A stretch of DNA of 64,000 nt from Endozoicomonas sp. G2_2 (GTDB lineage: Bacteria; Pseudomonadota; Gammaproteobacteria; Nevskiales; Salinisphaeraceae): positions 346,419-410,418 of the forward strand of contig NZ_JAGHQU010000002.1 of the NCBI RefSeq assembly GCF_017744135.1, given 5' to 3'. Shown here in pieces: positions 51,178 to 60,276 of this stretch. Position numbers and translations under genes: made by a program. The notes under the pieces were generated by a model. The model saw nothing but the letters and a program-made list of their open reading frames with translations. It ran no database searches and was not told where the DNA came from. Position 1 is the stretch's first letter. Every line of letters starts with the position of its first letter.

Positions 51178-52905
51178 ATGGCCACGAATAAACAGAAGGT
51201 CGCGACGCCTGCACTGGGCGGCCTCGCTCGGCAATTGGTCGAGGATGGTCTTATCGAGGCCGACAAGGCACTCGAGATCCAGGCCGAGGCCCATCGCGAG
51301 GACGAATCGTTCGTTGCGCGGGTCGTGGCGCGCGGCGTGCTCTCCGCCGCGGTTCTGGCGAAGGCCGCGTGCGAAGAATTCTCGATGCCGCTGCTGGACT
51401 TGCGTGCGGTCGATCTGACCCAGGCGCCGGTCAAACTCGTATCCGAGGCGCTCATCCGCAAGCACGGCGTGCTGCCGCTGTACCAGCGCGGGCGCAACCT
51501 CTTCGTGGCGGTCGCCGATCCGACCAATCTGCAGGCACTCGACGAGTTCAAGTTCAGCACTGGCCTGAACATCGAGCCGATTCTGGTCGAACAGGACAAG
51601 CTGGCCAAGGCGATCGACGGTGCCTTCAGCGCCATCGACAGCGCCATGGCCGGGCTCGACGACGTATCCCTCGACAATCTCACCGTCGATGCGCCGGGCG
51701 AAGCCGACGCCGCTGACGGCAGCCGTATCGACTCCGACGATGCGCCAGTCGTGCGCTTCGTCAATAAGGTCATGCTGGACGCCATCAACAAGGGCGCGTC
51801 GGATATCCATTTCGAGCCCTACGAAAAGAAATACCGGATCCGCCTGCGCCAGGACGGCGTGCTGCGCGAGGTCGCCTCCCCGCCGGCCGCGCTGGGGATG
51901 CGCCTGTCCGCGCGACTGAAGGTGATGGCGCGCCTCGATCTGGCGGAAAGACGCGTGCCGCAGGACGGGCGCATCAAGCTCAATTTGAACAAGAATCGGG
52001 CCATCGATTTTCGTGTCTCGACCTGCCCCACCCTGCACGGCGAGAAGATCGTGCTGCGTATTCTCGACCCCACCAGCGCGCAGCTGGGTATCGAGGCGTT
52101 GGGCTACGAGCCGGATCAGCGCGAACTGTTCGAGCAGACCATTCATCGCCCCTACGGCATGGTGCTGGTCACCGGGCCCACCGGCAGCGGTAAGACGGTT
52201 TCGCTCTACACCGCGCTCAACATGCTCAACACCAGCGACCGCAATATTTCCACGGCGGAGGATCCCGCGGAAATCAACCTCCCCGGCATCAACCAGGTCA
52301 ACGTGCATCCGAAGGTTGGCCTAACGTTCGCGAGCTGTCTGCGCGCGTTTCTGCGCCAGGACCCGGACGTCATCATGGTCGGCGAGATTCGTGATCTGGA
52401 AACCGCGGAAATCGCCATCAAGGCCGCGCAGACAGGCCATATGGTGCTGTCGACCCTGCACACGAACGACGCGCCTCAGACGCTGACACGCCTGGTGAAC
52501 ATGGGGGTGCCGGCCTATAACATCGCGGCCTCGATCTCCTTGATCATTGCGCAGCGTCTGGCACGCCGGCTCTGCTCGAACTGCAAGCAGCCGGCGCAGA
52601 TTCCGCGCGAAGAGCTGATCGCGGAAGGCTTTCGCGAGGACGAGCTGGATAGCCTGGAGTTGTTCGAAGCCAATGCCGACGGCTGCGACAACTGCACCAA
52701 CGGCTACAAGGGCCGCGTCGGCATCTACCAGGTCATGCCGGTGACCGACGCCATCGGCCAGATCATCATGGAAGGCGGCAATGCCGCGGACATTGAAAAA
52801 CAGGCCGAAAGCGAAGGCGTGATCGACCTGCGCGAGGCCGGGTTGGAAAAGATGCGCGCCGGCGTACTCAGCCTCGCCGAGGTCAATCGCGTCACCGTCG
52901 ACTAA
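51178..52905 (+). CDS. pilB: Type IV pilus assembly ATPase PilB
   Basis: Cytosolic hexameric ATPase that powers pilus extension. 575 aa. The N-terminal MshEN domain is about residues 1-150, followed by the GspE ATPase core with Walker A GPTGSGKT (Lys339), Walker B IMVGEIRDLETAE near 400, the His box, and the zinc tetracysteine CSNC (near 466) and CDNC (near 502). GGGAA precedes the ATG. It is normally in pilB-pilC-pilD, but here it stands between a hemerythrin gene and clpA without either partner. Confidence 0.95.
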   Translation: MATNKQKVATPALGGLARQLVEDGLIEADKALEIQAEAHREDESFVARVVARGVLSAAVLAKAACEEFSMPLLDLRAVDLTQAPVKLVSEALIRKHGVLPLYQRGRNLFVAVADPTNLQALDEFKFSTGLNIEPILVEQDKLAKAIDGAFSAIDSAMAGLDDVSLDNLTVDAPGEADAADGSRIDSDDAPVVRFVNKVMLDAINKGASDIHFEPYEKKYRIRLRQDGVLREVASPPAALGMRLSARLKVMARLDLAERRVPQDGRIKLNLNKNRAIDFRVSTCPTLHGEKIVLRILDPTSAQLGIEALGYEPDQRELFEQTIHRPYGMVLVTGPTGSGKTVSLYTALNMLNTSDRNISTAEDPAEINLPGINQVNVHPKVGLTFASCLRAFLRQDPDVIMVGEIRDLETAEIAIKAAQTGHMVLSTLHTNDAPQTLTRLVNMGVPAYNIAASISLIIAQRLARRLCSNCKQPAQIPREELIAEGFREDELDSLELFEANADGCDNCTNGYKGRVGIYQVMPVTDAIGQIIMEGGNAADIEKQAESEGVIDLREAGLEKMRAGVLSLAEVNRVTVD

Positions 52906-52923
52906 CGCACCGCCCATGAAAAA

Positions 52924-52947
52924 GGCCCGGCGAACAGTCGCCGGGCC
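52924..52947 (-). terminator. Terminator between pilB and clpA
   Basis: Perfect ten-pair stem GGCCCGGCGA / TCGCCGGGCC with a four-base loop. On the minus strand it is followed by five T residues, so it best serves clpA (stop 30 bases away). It may also end pilB transcripts. Confidence 0.85.
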
Positions 52948-52977
52948 CGTATTTCAAGCTGCTTGTCGCGGCCTGCG

Positions 52978-55236
52978 TCAGGCTTCCGCGGTTTCGCGCG
53001 GCGAAACGTCGAGCTCGATTTCGTTGTCGCTGACGCGCACCACCACTTGCCCGCCGTTGGCCAGGCGGCCGAACAGCAGCTCTTCGGCGAGCGGCTTCTT
53101 GATGTGGTCCTGGATCACGCGGGCCATCGGCCGCGCACCCATCTTCACATCGTAGCCACGCTCGGCAAGCCACGCGCGGGCTTCCGACTCGACCACAAGC
53201 TCGACGCCACGGGCTTCGAGCTGGGCCTCGAGCTGGAGCACGAACTTGTCGACGACGCGCTCGATGACCTCGCCCTGCAACGGCTCGAACTGGATGATCG
53301 AATCCAGACGGTTGCGGAATTCAGGCGTGAAGCCGCGCCGGATGGCCTCCATGCCATCGGAACTGCTGTCGCTCGGATTGAAACCGATACCACGGCTGGC
53401 CATGGCTTCCGCCCCGGCGTTGGTCGTCATCACCAGGATCACATTGCGGAAATCGGCTTCGCGACCGTTGTTGTCGGTGAGCTTGCCGTGGTCCATGACC
53501 TGCAGCAGCAGATTGAAGATATCCGGATGCGCCTTCTCGATCTCGTCGAGCAGCACCACCGAATGCGGCTGTTTGGTCACCGCCTCGGTGAGCAGCCCGC
53601 CCTGGTCGTAACCGACATAGCCGGGCGGCGCACCGATCAGACGCGAGACGGTATGCCGCTCCATGTACTCGGACATATCGAAACGGATCAGCTCGACCCC
53701 GAGATGCAACGCCAGTTGACGCGTAACCTCGGTTTTGCCAACACCGGTCGGGCCGGCGAACAGGAAGGAGCCGATTGGCTTGTCGCGATTATCCAGCCCG
53801 GAACGCGACATCTTGATCGCGCTCGCGAGTGACGTGACGGCCTCGTCCTGACCGAAGATGACCAGCTTGAGATCGCGCTCGAGCGTCTTGAGCACATCGC
53901 GGTCGTCACGCGAAACGGTCTTGGACGGAATCCGCGCGATACGCGAGACCATGTCCTCGATATCACGAACCTGGACCGTCTTGCGGCGCTTTCCGGAAGG
54001 ACGCAGGCGCAGGCGTGCGCCGGCCTCGTCGATCACGTCGATGGCCTTGTCCGGCAGGTGGCGATCGTTGATGTGACGTGCCGACAGTTCTGCCGCGGCT
54101 TCGAGTGCCGGCTGAGTGTAGCGGACCTGGTGATGGCTCTCGAAGCGGTCCTTTAGCCCGCGCAGGATCTGCACGGTATCGGCGACGCTCGGCTCGGGTA
54201 CGTCGATCTTTTGGAACCGCCGCGCCAGTGCACGATCCTTCTCGAACACGCCGCGGAATTCCTGATAGGTCGTCGCACCCATGCACCGCAGCTCGCCGGA
54301 GGCCAGCTTGGGCTTGAGCAGGTTCGAGGCGTCCATCACGCCGCCCGAGGCCGCGCCGGCGCCAATGATGGTGTGAATCTCGTCGATAAACAGTACAGCG
54401 CCGTCCTGCTTGCCGAGCTCGGCGAGCACGCCCTTGAGGCGCTTTTCGAAATCGCCGCGATATTTCGTACCGGCGATCAGCGCCCCGAGATCGAGCGCAT
54501 AGATCACGCTATGGCTGAGCACGTCGGGGACTTCACTGTCGACGATCATGCGCGCCAGGCCTTCGGCGATCGCCGTCTTGCCGACCCCCGCCTCGCCCAC
54601 GAGCAGCGGGTTGTTCTTGCGGCGCCGGCAGAGCGTCTGAATGACCCGCTCGATCTCGTGATCGCGCCCGATGAGCGGATCCACGTCGCCCTCGGCGGCC
54701 TTGCGGTTGAGATTGGTCGCGTACTGTTCGAGCGGCGACTTGCTCGACTCGCCTTCTTCGCTGGTCTTTTCGGTCGTCGGACCGACTTCCGGACTGTCGG
54801 ATTCCGACTTCGACACGCCGTGCGACACGAAATTGACCACATCCAGGCGCGTCACATCCTGTTCGCCGAGCAAGTACACGGCGTGGGACTCCTGTTCGGA
54901 GAAGATGGCGATCAGCACGTTGACCGCGGTGACCTCCTTCTTGCCCGACGACTGCACGTGATAGACCGCGCGCTGCAGCACGCGCTGAAACCCCAGCGTG
55001 GGCTGAACCTCGTGGTCTTCGCCTGCCGGGACGACCGGCACATGCGTATCGATATAGCTTTTGAGCTCGCGTTCGAGACGGGGAATATCGGCATTGACCG
55101 ATTCGAGCACCTCGACCACCGCAGGGTTGTCCAGCAGTGACATAAGCAAGTGCTCGACGGTGAGCATCTCGTGATGCTGCCGCCGCGCCACCATGAAGGC
55201 GGCATCGAGGGCGGTTTGAAGTTCCTGGCTCAGCAT
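52978..55236 (-). CDS. clpA: ATP-dependent Clp protease ATP-binding subunit ClpA
   Basis: AAA+ unfoldase that feeds proteins to ClpP and accepts N-degron substrates from ClpS. 752 aa (E. coli 758). The N-domain opens [18 protein letters not shown]. Two AAA modules have Walker A motifs GEAGVGKT (Lys near 220) and GPTGVGKT (Lys near 501). The ClpP-binding loop region is in the second module (the family IGF/L-type loop follows MASRGIGF). It lies 58 bases after clpS. Confidence 0.97.
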   Translation of the reverse strand: MLSQELQTALDAAFMVARRQHHEMLTVEHLLMSLLDNPAVVEVLESVNADIPRLERELKSYIDTHVPVVPAGEDHEVQPTLGFQRVLQRAVYHVQSSGKKEVTAVNVLIAIFSEQESHAVYLLGEQDVTRLDVVNFVSHGVSKSESDSPEVGPTTEKTSEEGESSKSPLEQYATNLNRKAAEGDVDPLIGRDHEIERVIQTLCRRRKNNPLLVGEAGVGKTAIAEGLARMIVDSEVPDVLSHSVIYALDLGALIAGTKYRGDFEKRLKGVLAELGKQDGAVLFIDEIHTIIGAGAASGGVMDASNLLKPKLASGELRCMGATTYQEFRGVFEKDRALARRFQKIDVPEPSVADTVQILRGLKDRFESHHQVRYTQPALEAAAELSARHINDRHLPDKAIDVIDEAGARLRLRPSGKRRKTVQVRDIEDMVSRIARIPSKTVSRDDRDVLKTLERDLKLVIFGQDEAVTSLASAIKMSRSGLDNRDKPIGSFLFAGPTGVGKTEVTRQLALHLGVELIRFDMSEYMERHTVSRLIGAPPGYVGYDQGGLLTEAVTKQPHSVVLLDEIEKAHPDIFNLLLQVMDHGKLTDNNGREADFRNVILVMTTNAGAEAMASRGIGFNPSDSSSDGMEAIRRGFTPEFRNRLDSIIQFEPLQGEVIERVVDKFVLQLEAQLEARGVELVVESEARAWLAERGYDVKMGARPMARVIQDHIKKPLAEELLFGRLANGGQVVVRVSDNEIELDVSPRETAEA

Positions 55237-55294
55237 TTTGCGTCCCCGAACTTGACGTTCGATTGAGGCCTGATGATCCCTTTATCGGTCGGAA

Positions 55295-55627
55295 TCAGGC
55301 TTTTTCCATAGTACACAACAGCGGGTGCTGATGGGCGCGCGCGTGATCGTTGACCATGGCCACTTTCGTCTCCGCGATCTGGGCGGTAAAGGTGCCCGCG
55401 ACCGCCTTGCCCCGCGTATGAACAGTAAGCATGACTTGTACCGATTGCTCGCGGTTCAGGGAGAAGTAGGTCATCAGCACTTCCACCACGAACTCCATCG
55501 GCGTGAAGTCGTCGTTATGCATGATCACCTTGTACAGCGGTGGCTGCTTGGTCTTCGGACGACTGGTTTCGACGACGGCTTCGCCCTCGTCCTCCACGGT
55601 CGGTTTCGGTTTGTCGGACTGACTCAT
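55295..55627 (-). CDS. clpS: ATP-dependent Clp protease adaptor ClpS
   Basis: Adaptor that hands N-degron substrates to ClpAP. 110 aa from the ATG at 55627. A disordered N-terminal extension is followed by the core with YKVIMHNDDFTPMEFVVEVL, including the Asn-Asp pair that reads the N-terminal residue, and the C-terminal HQHPLLCTMEKA. The open frame extends upstream but lacks family similarity. It is directly upstream of clpA. Confidence 0.96.
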   Translation of the reverse strand: MSQSDKPKPTVEDEGEAVVETSRPKTKQPPLYKVIMHNDDFTPMEFVVEVLMTYFSLNREQSVQVMLTVHTRGKAVAGTFTAQIAETKVAMVNDHARAHQHPLLCTMEKA

Positions 55628-55799
55628 GACGCCTACCTTGGATTGCGGTGGCCGCAGAATCGGCCAAACCACGATCGCACCCCGTTTTCTATACGCAGGA
55701 TATAAGGATACGGGGGCGCCAAATCAATCGATTGGGAGCAATCGGTTGCGCCACCGTCGGGCGACACGAGGAAAGGCTGCGAGATGCGCCCTTCGGCGG

Positions 55800-56810
55800 C
55801 TATTCGCCGAGGCTGTGAGCGAGCAGCGTGCGAATACGCTCCGGCACCTGCTGCTCGACCTCCATGCGCGCGACATCGATCGCGCTGGCGAACGCAACGG
55901 CATCGGCATCGCCGTGCGACTTGATCACGGTGCCCTGCAACCCGATGAAGGTCGCCCCGTTGTACTGGCGCGGATCCACCCGGCGGCGGAACGCCCGCAG
56001 TACCGGCATCGCGAAAAACGCCGCGGTGCGTGTCAGCGCGTTGCGCGAGAATTCTTCCCGCAGGAACTGGGCGATGAGCTTGCCGAGTCCTTCACTCGTC
56101 TTTAGCGCGACGTTGCCGACAAACCCGTCACAGACCACGACGTCGACATCGCCAATGTAGATATCGTCACCCTCGACGAACCCGATGTAATTGAGTTCGC
56201 TGTCGCCGATGAGCCTGCCCGCCTGCTGGATCTGGACATTGCCCTTCATCTCTTCCGCGCCGATATTCAGCAGCCCGACGCGCGGACTCTCCACACCGTG
56301 GACGGCTTCGGCGACGACCGCGCCCATCACCGCGAACTGAAACAGCTGCTCCGGGGTCGACTCGGCGTTCGCGCCGAGGTCAAGCATGAGCGTATGGCCA
56401 CGTCGCGAGGGGATCGGCGACACGATCGCCGGTCTGTCGATGCCCGCCAGCGTCTTGAGCACGAATCGCGCCGTGGCCATCAGCGCGCCCGTATTGCCCG
56501 CCGACACGCACGCACCCGCCTCGCCCGACTGGACGAGATTGATCGACACCCGCATCGAAGAGTCTTTCTTCTGCCGCAGCGAGCGCGCGGGCGATTCGCA
56601 CATGCCCACGACTTCCGACGCGTGACGCACGGTCAGACGATCGCCGACATCGGCCTTGCGATGGCGCGCGATCTCCTGGTTCAGCGCATCCGCATCGCCC
56701 ACGAGCACGATCTCGAGGTCGCGATGCGACTGCAGGCTGGCCACGACGGCTTCCACGGCCACAGGCGCGCCGCGGTCGCCGCTCATGGCGTCGACGGCAA
56801 TACGGGTCAT
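55800..56810 (-). CDS. plsX: Phosphate acyltransferase PlsX
   Basis: Makes acyl-phosphate from acyl-ACP for phospholipid synthesis (the PlsX/PlsY route). 336 aa from the ATG at 56810, which begins MTRIAVDAMSGDRGAPVAVE. Family blocks include SMRVSINLVQSGEAGACVSA, NIGAEEMKGN and VVCDGFVGNVALK. It follows rpmF after 43 bases. The fabH-fabD genes that usually follow are absent; the next gene is clpS. Confidence 0.96.
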   Translation of the reverse strand: MTRIAVDAMSGDRGAPVAVEAVVASLQSHRDLEIVLVGDADALNQEIARHRKADVGDRLTVRHASEVVGMCESPARSLRQKKDSSMRVSINLVQSGEAGACVSAGNTGALMATARFVLKTLAGIDRPAIVSPIPSRRGHTLMLDLGANAESTPEQLFQFAVMGAVVAEAVHGVESPRVGLLNIGAEEMKGNVQIQQAGRLIGDSELNYIGFVEGDDIYIGDVDVVVCDGFVGNVALKTSEGLGKLIAQFLREEFSRNALTRTAAFFAMPVLRAFRRRVDPRQYNGATFIGLQGTVIKSHGDADAVAFASAIDVARMEVEQQVPERIRTLLAHSLGE

Positions 56811-56853
56811 GGGTTCATCGAAACGGGGCAGGCGCCCCGTCATCGATCGACTG

Positions 56854-57036
56854 TCAGGCGTCGTCGCCGATATTCACGACACGACGGCCGCGATAGAAGC
56901 CGTCACGCGTGACGTGATGGCGGCGATGCGTCTCGCCGGTGGTCGAGTCGATCGACAGCGTGGGGTGTTTCATCTCGTCGTGGGTACGACGCTTGTCACG
57001 CTTCGAACGGGATTTACGGTTCTTTTGGACGGCCAT
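56854..57036 (-). CDS. rpmF: 50S ribosomal protein L32
   Basis: 60 aa basic large-subunit protein beginning [20 protein letters not shown], with the [16 protein letters not shown]-terminal block. It lacks the zinc-type Cys residues, like the E. coli protein. It is conserved between yceD and plsX. Confidence 0.97.
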   Translation of the reverse strand: MAVQKNRKSRSKRDKRRTHDEMKHPTLSIDSTTGETHRRHHVTRDGFYRGRRVVNIGDDA

Positions 57037-57071
57037 GGCGTTCTATGTCTTCCAGCGTATTGTAGAAATCG

Positions 57072-57608
57072 TCAATCGTTGCGCTTGAGCTGACTCAGCA
57101 CGGCGAACGGATTGTTCGGTTCTTGCTCTTTCGTCTCTCGTGGCGGCGTCTCGTCATCGACGTACGCCGCTCGGCAGGCCGAACGCGCACAACGCGCCAC
57201 GCTCGGCATGGCCAGCAGCAATTCATCCGCGACCAGCGTGTGGACGTCCAGCAGATCGCCATCGGCCATCACCGGTTCATCTTCACGCGGCACGTTCGCT
57301 GCCGCCTCGTCATCGCCGACGACTACACCGGCGACCTCGACATGCATCGGCTGGTCGAAAGCCTGCAGGCAACGCTGACACTCCAGCTGGAGCCTCGTGC
57401 CTATCGTGCCTTCGACACGCACACGCCGTTGCGCATCTTCCTTGAACTCGAGATCGACGGCCACCGAATCACCCGCGCGCGGTGCGGCAACCGTTTCGGC
57501 GACCACACGACGCAGGCGGGAGAGTTCGATTTCGCCGCTGACACGCCCCTGCTGGGTGGCGAGCCGACGGTAGTCGACGCGATGTGCCAGCGTTCCCGGC
57601 GTGCTCAT
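57072..57608 (-). CDS. yceD: DUF177 protein YceD (23S rRNA accumulation protein)
   Basis: 178 aa. The DUF177 core has LECQRCLQAFDQPMHVEV and a second Cys pair in ARCARSACRAAY, with an acidic segment DLLDVHTLVADELLL between. E. coli YceD affects 23S rRNA levels; the plant homologue is needed for 23S maturation. It lies 35 bases upstream of rpmF, the nearly universal yceD-rpmF pair. Confidence 0.93.
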   Translation of the reverse strand: MSTPGTLAHRVDYRRLATQQGRVSGEIELSRLRRVVAETVAAPRAGDSVAVDLEFKEDAQRRVRVEGTIGTRLQLECQRCLQAFDQPMHVEVAGVVVGDDEAAANVPREDEPVMADGDLLDVHTLVADELLLAMPSVARCARSACRAAYVDDETPPRETKEQEPNNPFAVLSQLKRND

Positions 57609-57746
57609 GGCGCGCGATAATAGGGCCGAAGCGTACGCAAGTCAAAGCATTTCGCGGCTTTGAGGCGCATGCGACATGCGCTTACGCTCCTGATGGCCCG
57701 ATCGTTTATCCTTGTGCGGCTTTCGAATCGCGTGAAGGAACCGACC

Positions 57747-58340
57747 ATGGCCGCATCGAATCAGAAACTCATCATCCTTGCGTCCAGCTCGCCCTGGCGC
57801 CGCCAGCTGTTGCAACAGCTCAACATCAGGTTCGAGGCGACCTCGCCGGACGTCGACGAGACGCCGCATGCCGGCGAGTCGCCCCTGGCGCTGGCCCGCC
57901 GGCTCGCCATCACCAAGGCGCAGAGTGTGGCCGAAACCTGGCCGGAGGCGATCGTGATCGGCGCCGATCAGGTCGCCGATGTGAACGGCGCGATTCTCGG
58001 CAAACCGGGCACGCGTGAAAACGCCAAGGCACAGCTTCGCCAGCAGTCCGGACAGGCCGTGCTGTTTCACAGCGGGCTGTGTGTCTGCGCGCCTGGCTTC
58101 GACGCGCCGCTGGCGACGGTAGAAACGGTGACAACCCGCTTTCGCGAACTGACCGACGAACAAATCGCGCGCTACGTGCAGGCCGAAGACGTGACTGCAA
58201 CGGCCGGCAGTATCAAGTCGGAGGGACTGGGCATCTCGCTGGTGGAAGCCATCGAATCGAAAGACCCCTCCGCCCTGGTCGGTCTGCCGCTCATCGCGCT
58301 GCGCCGGTTTCTGGAACAGGCGGGCGTCGCGCTGCCCTAG
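57747..58340 (+). CDS. Maf-family nucleoside triphosphate pyrophosphatase (YceF-like)
   Basis: 197 aa. Motifs: ILASSSPWRRQLL at the start, VIGADQVADVNG with the catalytic Asp, and GSIKSEGLG. Its place next to yceD and on the opposite strand matches E. coli yceF, the 7-methyl-GTP pyrophosphatase, so that specificity is more likely than the dTTP/UTP type. GAAGGA lies before the ATG. It converges on the HAD gene with 20 bases between stops. Confidence 0.92.
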   Translation: MAASNQKLIILASSSPWRRQLLQQLNIRFEATSPDVDETPHAGESPLALARRLAITKAQSVAETWPEAIVIGADQVADVNGAILGKPGTRENAKAQLRQQSGQAVLFHSGLCVCAPGFDAPLATVETVTTRFRELTDEQIARYVQAEDVTATAGSIKSEGLGISLVEAIESKDPSALVGLPLIALRRFLEQAGVALP

Positions 58341-58360
58341 GCGGGCCTGCCGACCAGCGG

Positions 58361-59023
58361 CTACGCGGGCCGTGCTTCGCAGGCGAGCCAGGCCGGTAAG
58401 GCTTCGACCGTATCGAGGACGTCGAGAGCGCCGGCTCGGCGTAGGCGCGCCGTGTCGTGGACACCGCAACCCACGCCCAACGCGTCGACGCCGGCCGCGC
58501 GCGCCATGGCGATGTCGTACTCGGTATCGCCGATCATCAAGGCCTGTTCCGGCATCGTCGCTGACCGCAGGAGAATGTCCTCCAGCATGGCTGGCGCCGG
58601 TTTGGGGATGGATTCGTCCGCGCAGCGCGTGAACGCGAAGAAGTCGCGCGTACCGGTATCCCGCATGGCCGCATTCAGGCCGCGCCGGCTCTTGCCCGTC
58701 GCGACCGCCATGACATAACCGGTATCGCGCAATGTCTCGAGGGCATCCATGACCGGCGGAAAGAGCACGGCCGTACTGCGCTGCATGCCATAGCGCGCCC
58801 GGTAGGCCTCCAGTTTGGCTCGTACGCGTTGCGTATCCAGCTCGGGGAACAGACGGGCAAGCACGTCGTCGAGGCCGAGACCGATGAGCTGGCGCATCTG
58901 CTCCGGCGTGCGCTCGGGCAGCCCGGTGACCTGGATGGCCTGCTGCATGGCGGAAACGATCTCGCCGGCGGAGTCCATCAACGTGCCGTCCCAGTCGAAT
59001 ACGAGCAGTTCGTAATGTTTCAT
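58361..59023 (-). CDS. HAD-superfamily phosphatase (phosphoglycolate phosphatase-like)
   Basis: 220 aa haloacid-dehalogenase hydrolase. Motif I is VFDWDGTLMDS with nucleophile Asp, motif II/III is ATGKSRRGL with a conserved Lys, and motif IV is MIGDTEYDIAMARAAG. The cap is alpha-helical (subfamily IA). Pseudomonads carry a similar gene beside rluC. The substrate is not settled: phosphoglycolate and nucleotide monophosphates are both possible. It overlaps rluC by four bases. Confidence 0.9.
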   Translation of the reverse strand: MKHYELLVFDWDGTLMDSAGEIVSAMQQAIQVTGLPERTPEQMRQLIGLGLDDVLARLFPELDTQRVRAKLEAYRARYGMQRSTAVLFPPVMDALETLRDTGYVMAVATGKSRRGLNAAMRDTGTRDFFAFTRCADESIPKPAPAMLEDILLRSATMPEQALMIGDTEYDIAMARAAGVDALGVGCGVHDTARLRRAGALDVLDTVEALPAWLACEARPA

Positions 59024-59934
59024 GGCGCAGGCTCCAGTGCGTCCAGCACCGCTTGCAGATCGCCTGCCAGCGGCGCCTTGATATCGAGCAGCTCACCGGC
59101 GTATCGGAGCTGCAGGCGTTCGGCATGCAGAAACATGCGCTCCAAGCCCCGCTCGCGCCATCGCGTTGCGCGCGTATTCGACCCGTATTTATCGTCCGCG
59201 GCGACCGGATGGCCGCAATGCGCGGCATGGACACGGATCTGATGCGTGCGGCCGGTCATGATCTCGACCGACATGAGCGTGGCATCGTCGTAGAACGCGA
59301 TCGGCGCAAAACGCGAGACGCTCGTCTTTCCGCCCGCCTTGTCGACCACGACCATGCGCTCGCCGCTACGCTCCACGTCCCGTGACAGCGGCGCATCGAC
59401 CTCGATCGTCCCCTGTTTCCAGTGGCCATCCACCAGCGCGAGATAGCGCTTGCCCGCGGAGGCATCATTGAGCCCTGCCCGCAGGCCGTCCAGCGCGGCG
59501 CGCGAACGCGCGACCAAAAGACAGCCGCTGGTGTGCCGGTCGAGCCGGTGCACCAGTTCCACGTATTCGCCAGCACGCGCGACGCGCAGAATCTCGATAA
59601 GGCCGAAACGCAGACCACTGCCGGCGTGCACGGCCAGGCCAGGCGGCTTGTTGAATACGAGCACATCGTCGCGCTCGAGCAACAACGCCTTGTTGACGCG
59701 CTCGAGAAGATGATCGGGTGGCCGACCGGGACCGGGTTTTTCTTTTTGCCGCACCGGCGGCAACCGGACTTCGTCGGCTCGGGCCAGGCGCGTTCCGGGC
59801 TTGGCCCGGCCGCGATTCACCCGGACCTCGCCGCTGCGAATGATCCGGTAGACCTTCGACTTCGGTACGTTCTTGAAGGTACGTAGCAGAAAATTGTCGA
59901 GTCGCATGCCGACATCGTTTTCGTCGATGCGCAC
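59020..59934 (-). CDS. rluC: 23S rRNA pseudouridine synthase RluC
   Basis: Makes pseudouridines in 23S rRNA (positions 955, 2504 and 2580 in E. coli). 304 aa. An N-terminal S4 RNA-binding domain (about 1-70; GMRLDNFLLRTFKNVPKSKV) is followed by the catalytic domain with HRLDRHTSGCLLVARS, whose Asp is the nucleophile. Position opposite rne supports RluC rather than RluD. Its start faces the 342-base rne leader region. Confidence 0.94.
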   Translation of the reverse strand: MRIDENDVGMRLDNFLLRTFKNVPKSKVYRIIRSGEVRVNRGRAKPGTRLARADEVRLPPVRQKEKPGPGRPPDHLLERVNKALLLERDDVLVFNKPPGLAVHAGSGLRFGLIEILRVARAGEYVELVHRLDRHTSGCLLVARSRAALDGLRAGLNDASAGKRYLALVDGHWKQGTIEVDAPLSRDVERSGERMVVVDKAGGKTSVSRFAPIAFYDDATLMSVEIMTGRTHQIRVHAAHCGHPVAADDKYGSNTRATRWRERGLERMFLHAERLQLRYAGELLDIKAPLAGDLQAVLDALEPAP

Positions 59935-60276
59935 ATAACGAACTTGAGCGGGTGCCGTAGTCAGATTACACTCCCAAGGTCGGGTTGATTGACCTGTCCG
60001 CCGACGCCTTTCCCGCGCGGGTACGCAATCACCGACTGACAGTTACTTGTCACACGCTGAAATACGAGGGCAAGCCTAGCATGCGCCCTGAACAGCGTGT
60101 TTTCCGCGAAGAGTCACTTATTTTGTTCATGTGCTCCTGTCTGATTGCTGCTGTGTATCGCGTGATCGTCGAAGTCCTCGCAGGGCTCGAATATCGCGTG
60201 ACGCCAGCGGCCGGCGCCTGCCTGCGCGCGCCGCAAACGCTTTCGGACAGTCGAGCGCCAGTCGAGATTCATCCGA
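59935..60276. other. Long spacer between rluC and rne (probable rne 5' leader)
   Basis: 342 bases without a gene I can support. E. coli rne has a long 5' untranslated region through which RNase E controls its own mRNA, so a leader role is likely. I found no confident sigma-70 promoter; a patch at about 60100-60150 looks less GC-rich than the surroundings. A short open frame (59985-60353) crosses the rne start in another frame and looks fortuitous. Confidence 0.5.
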
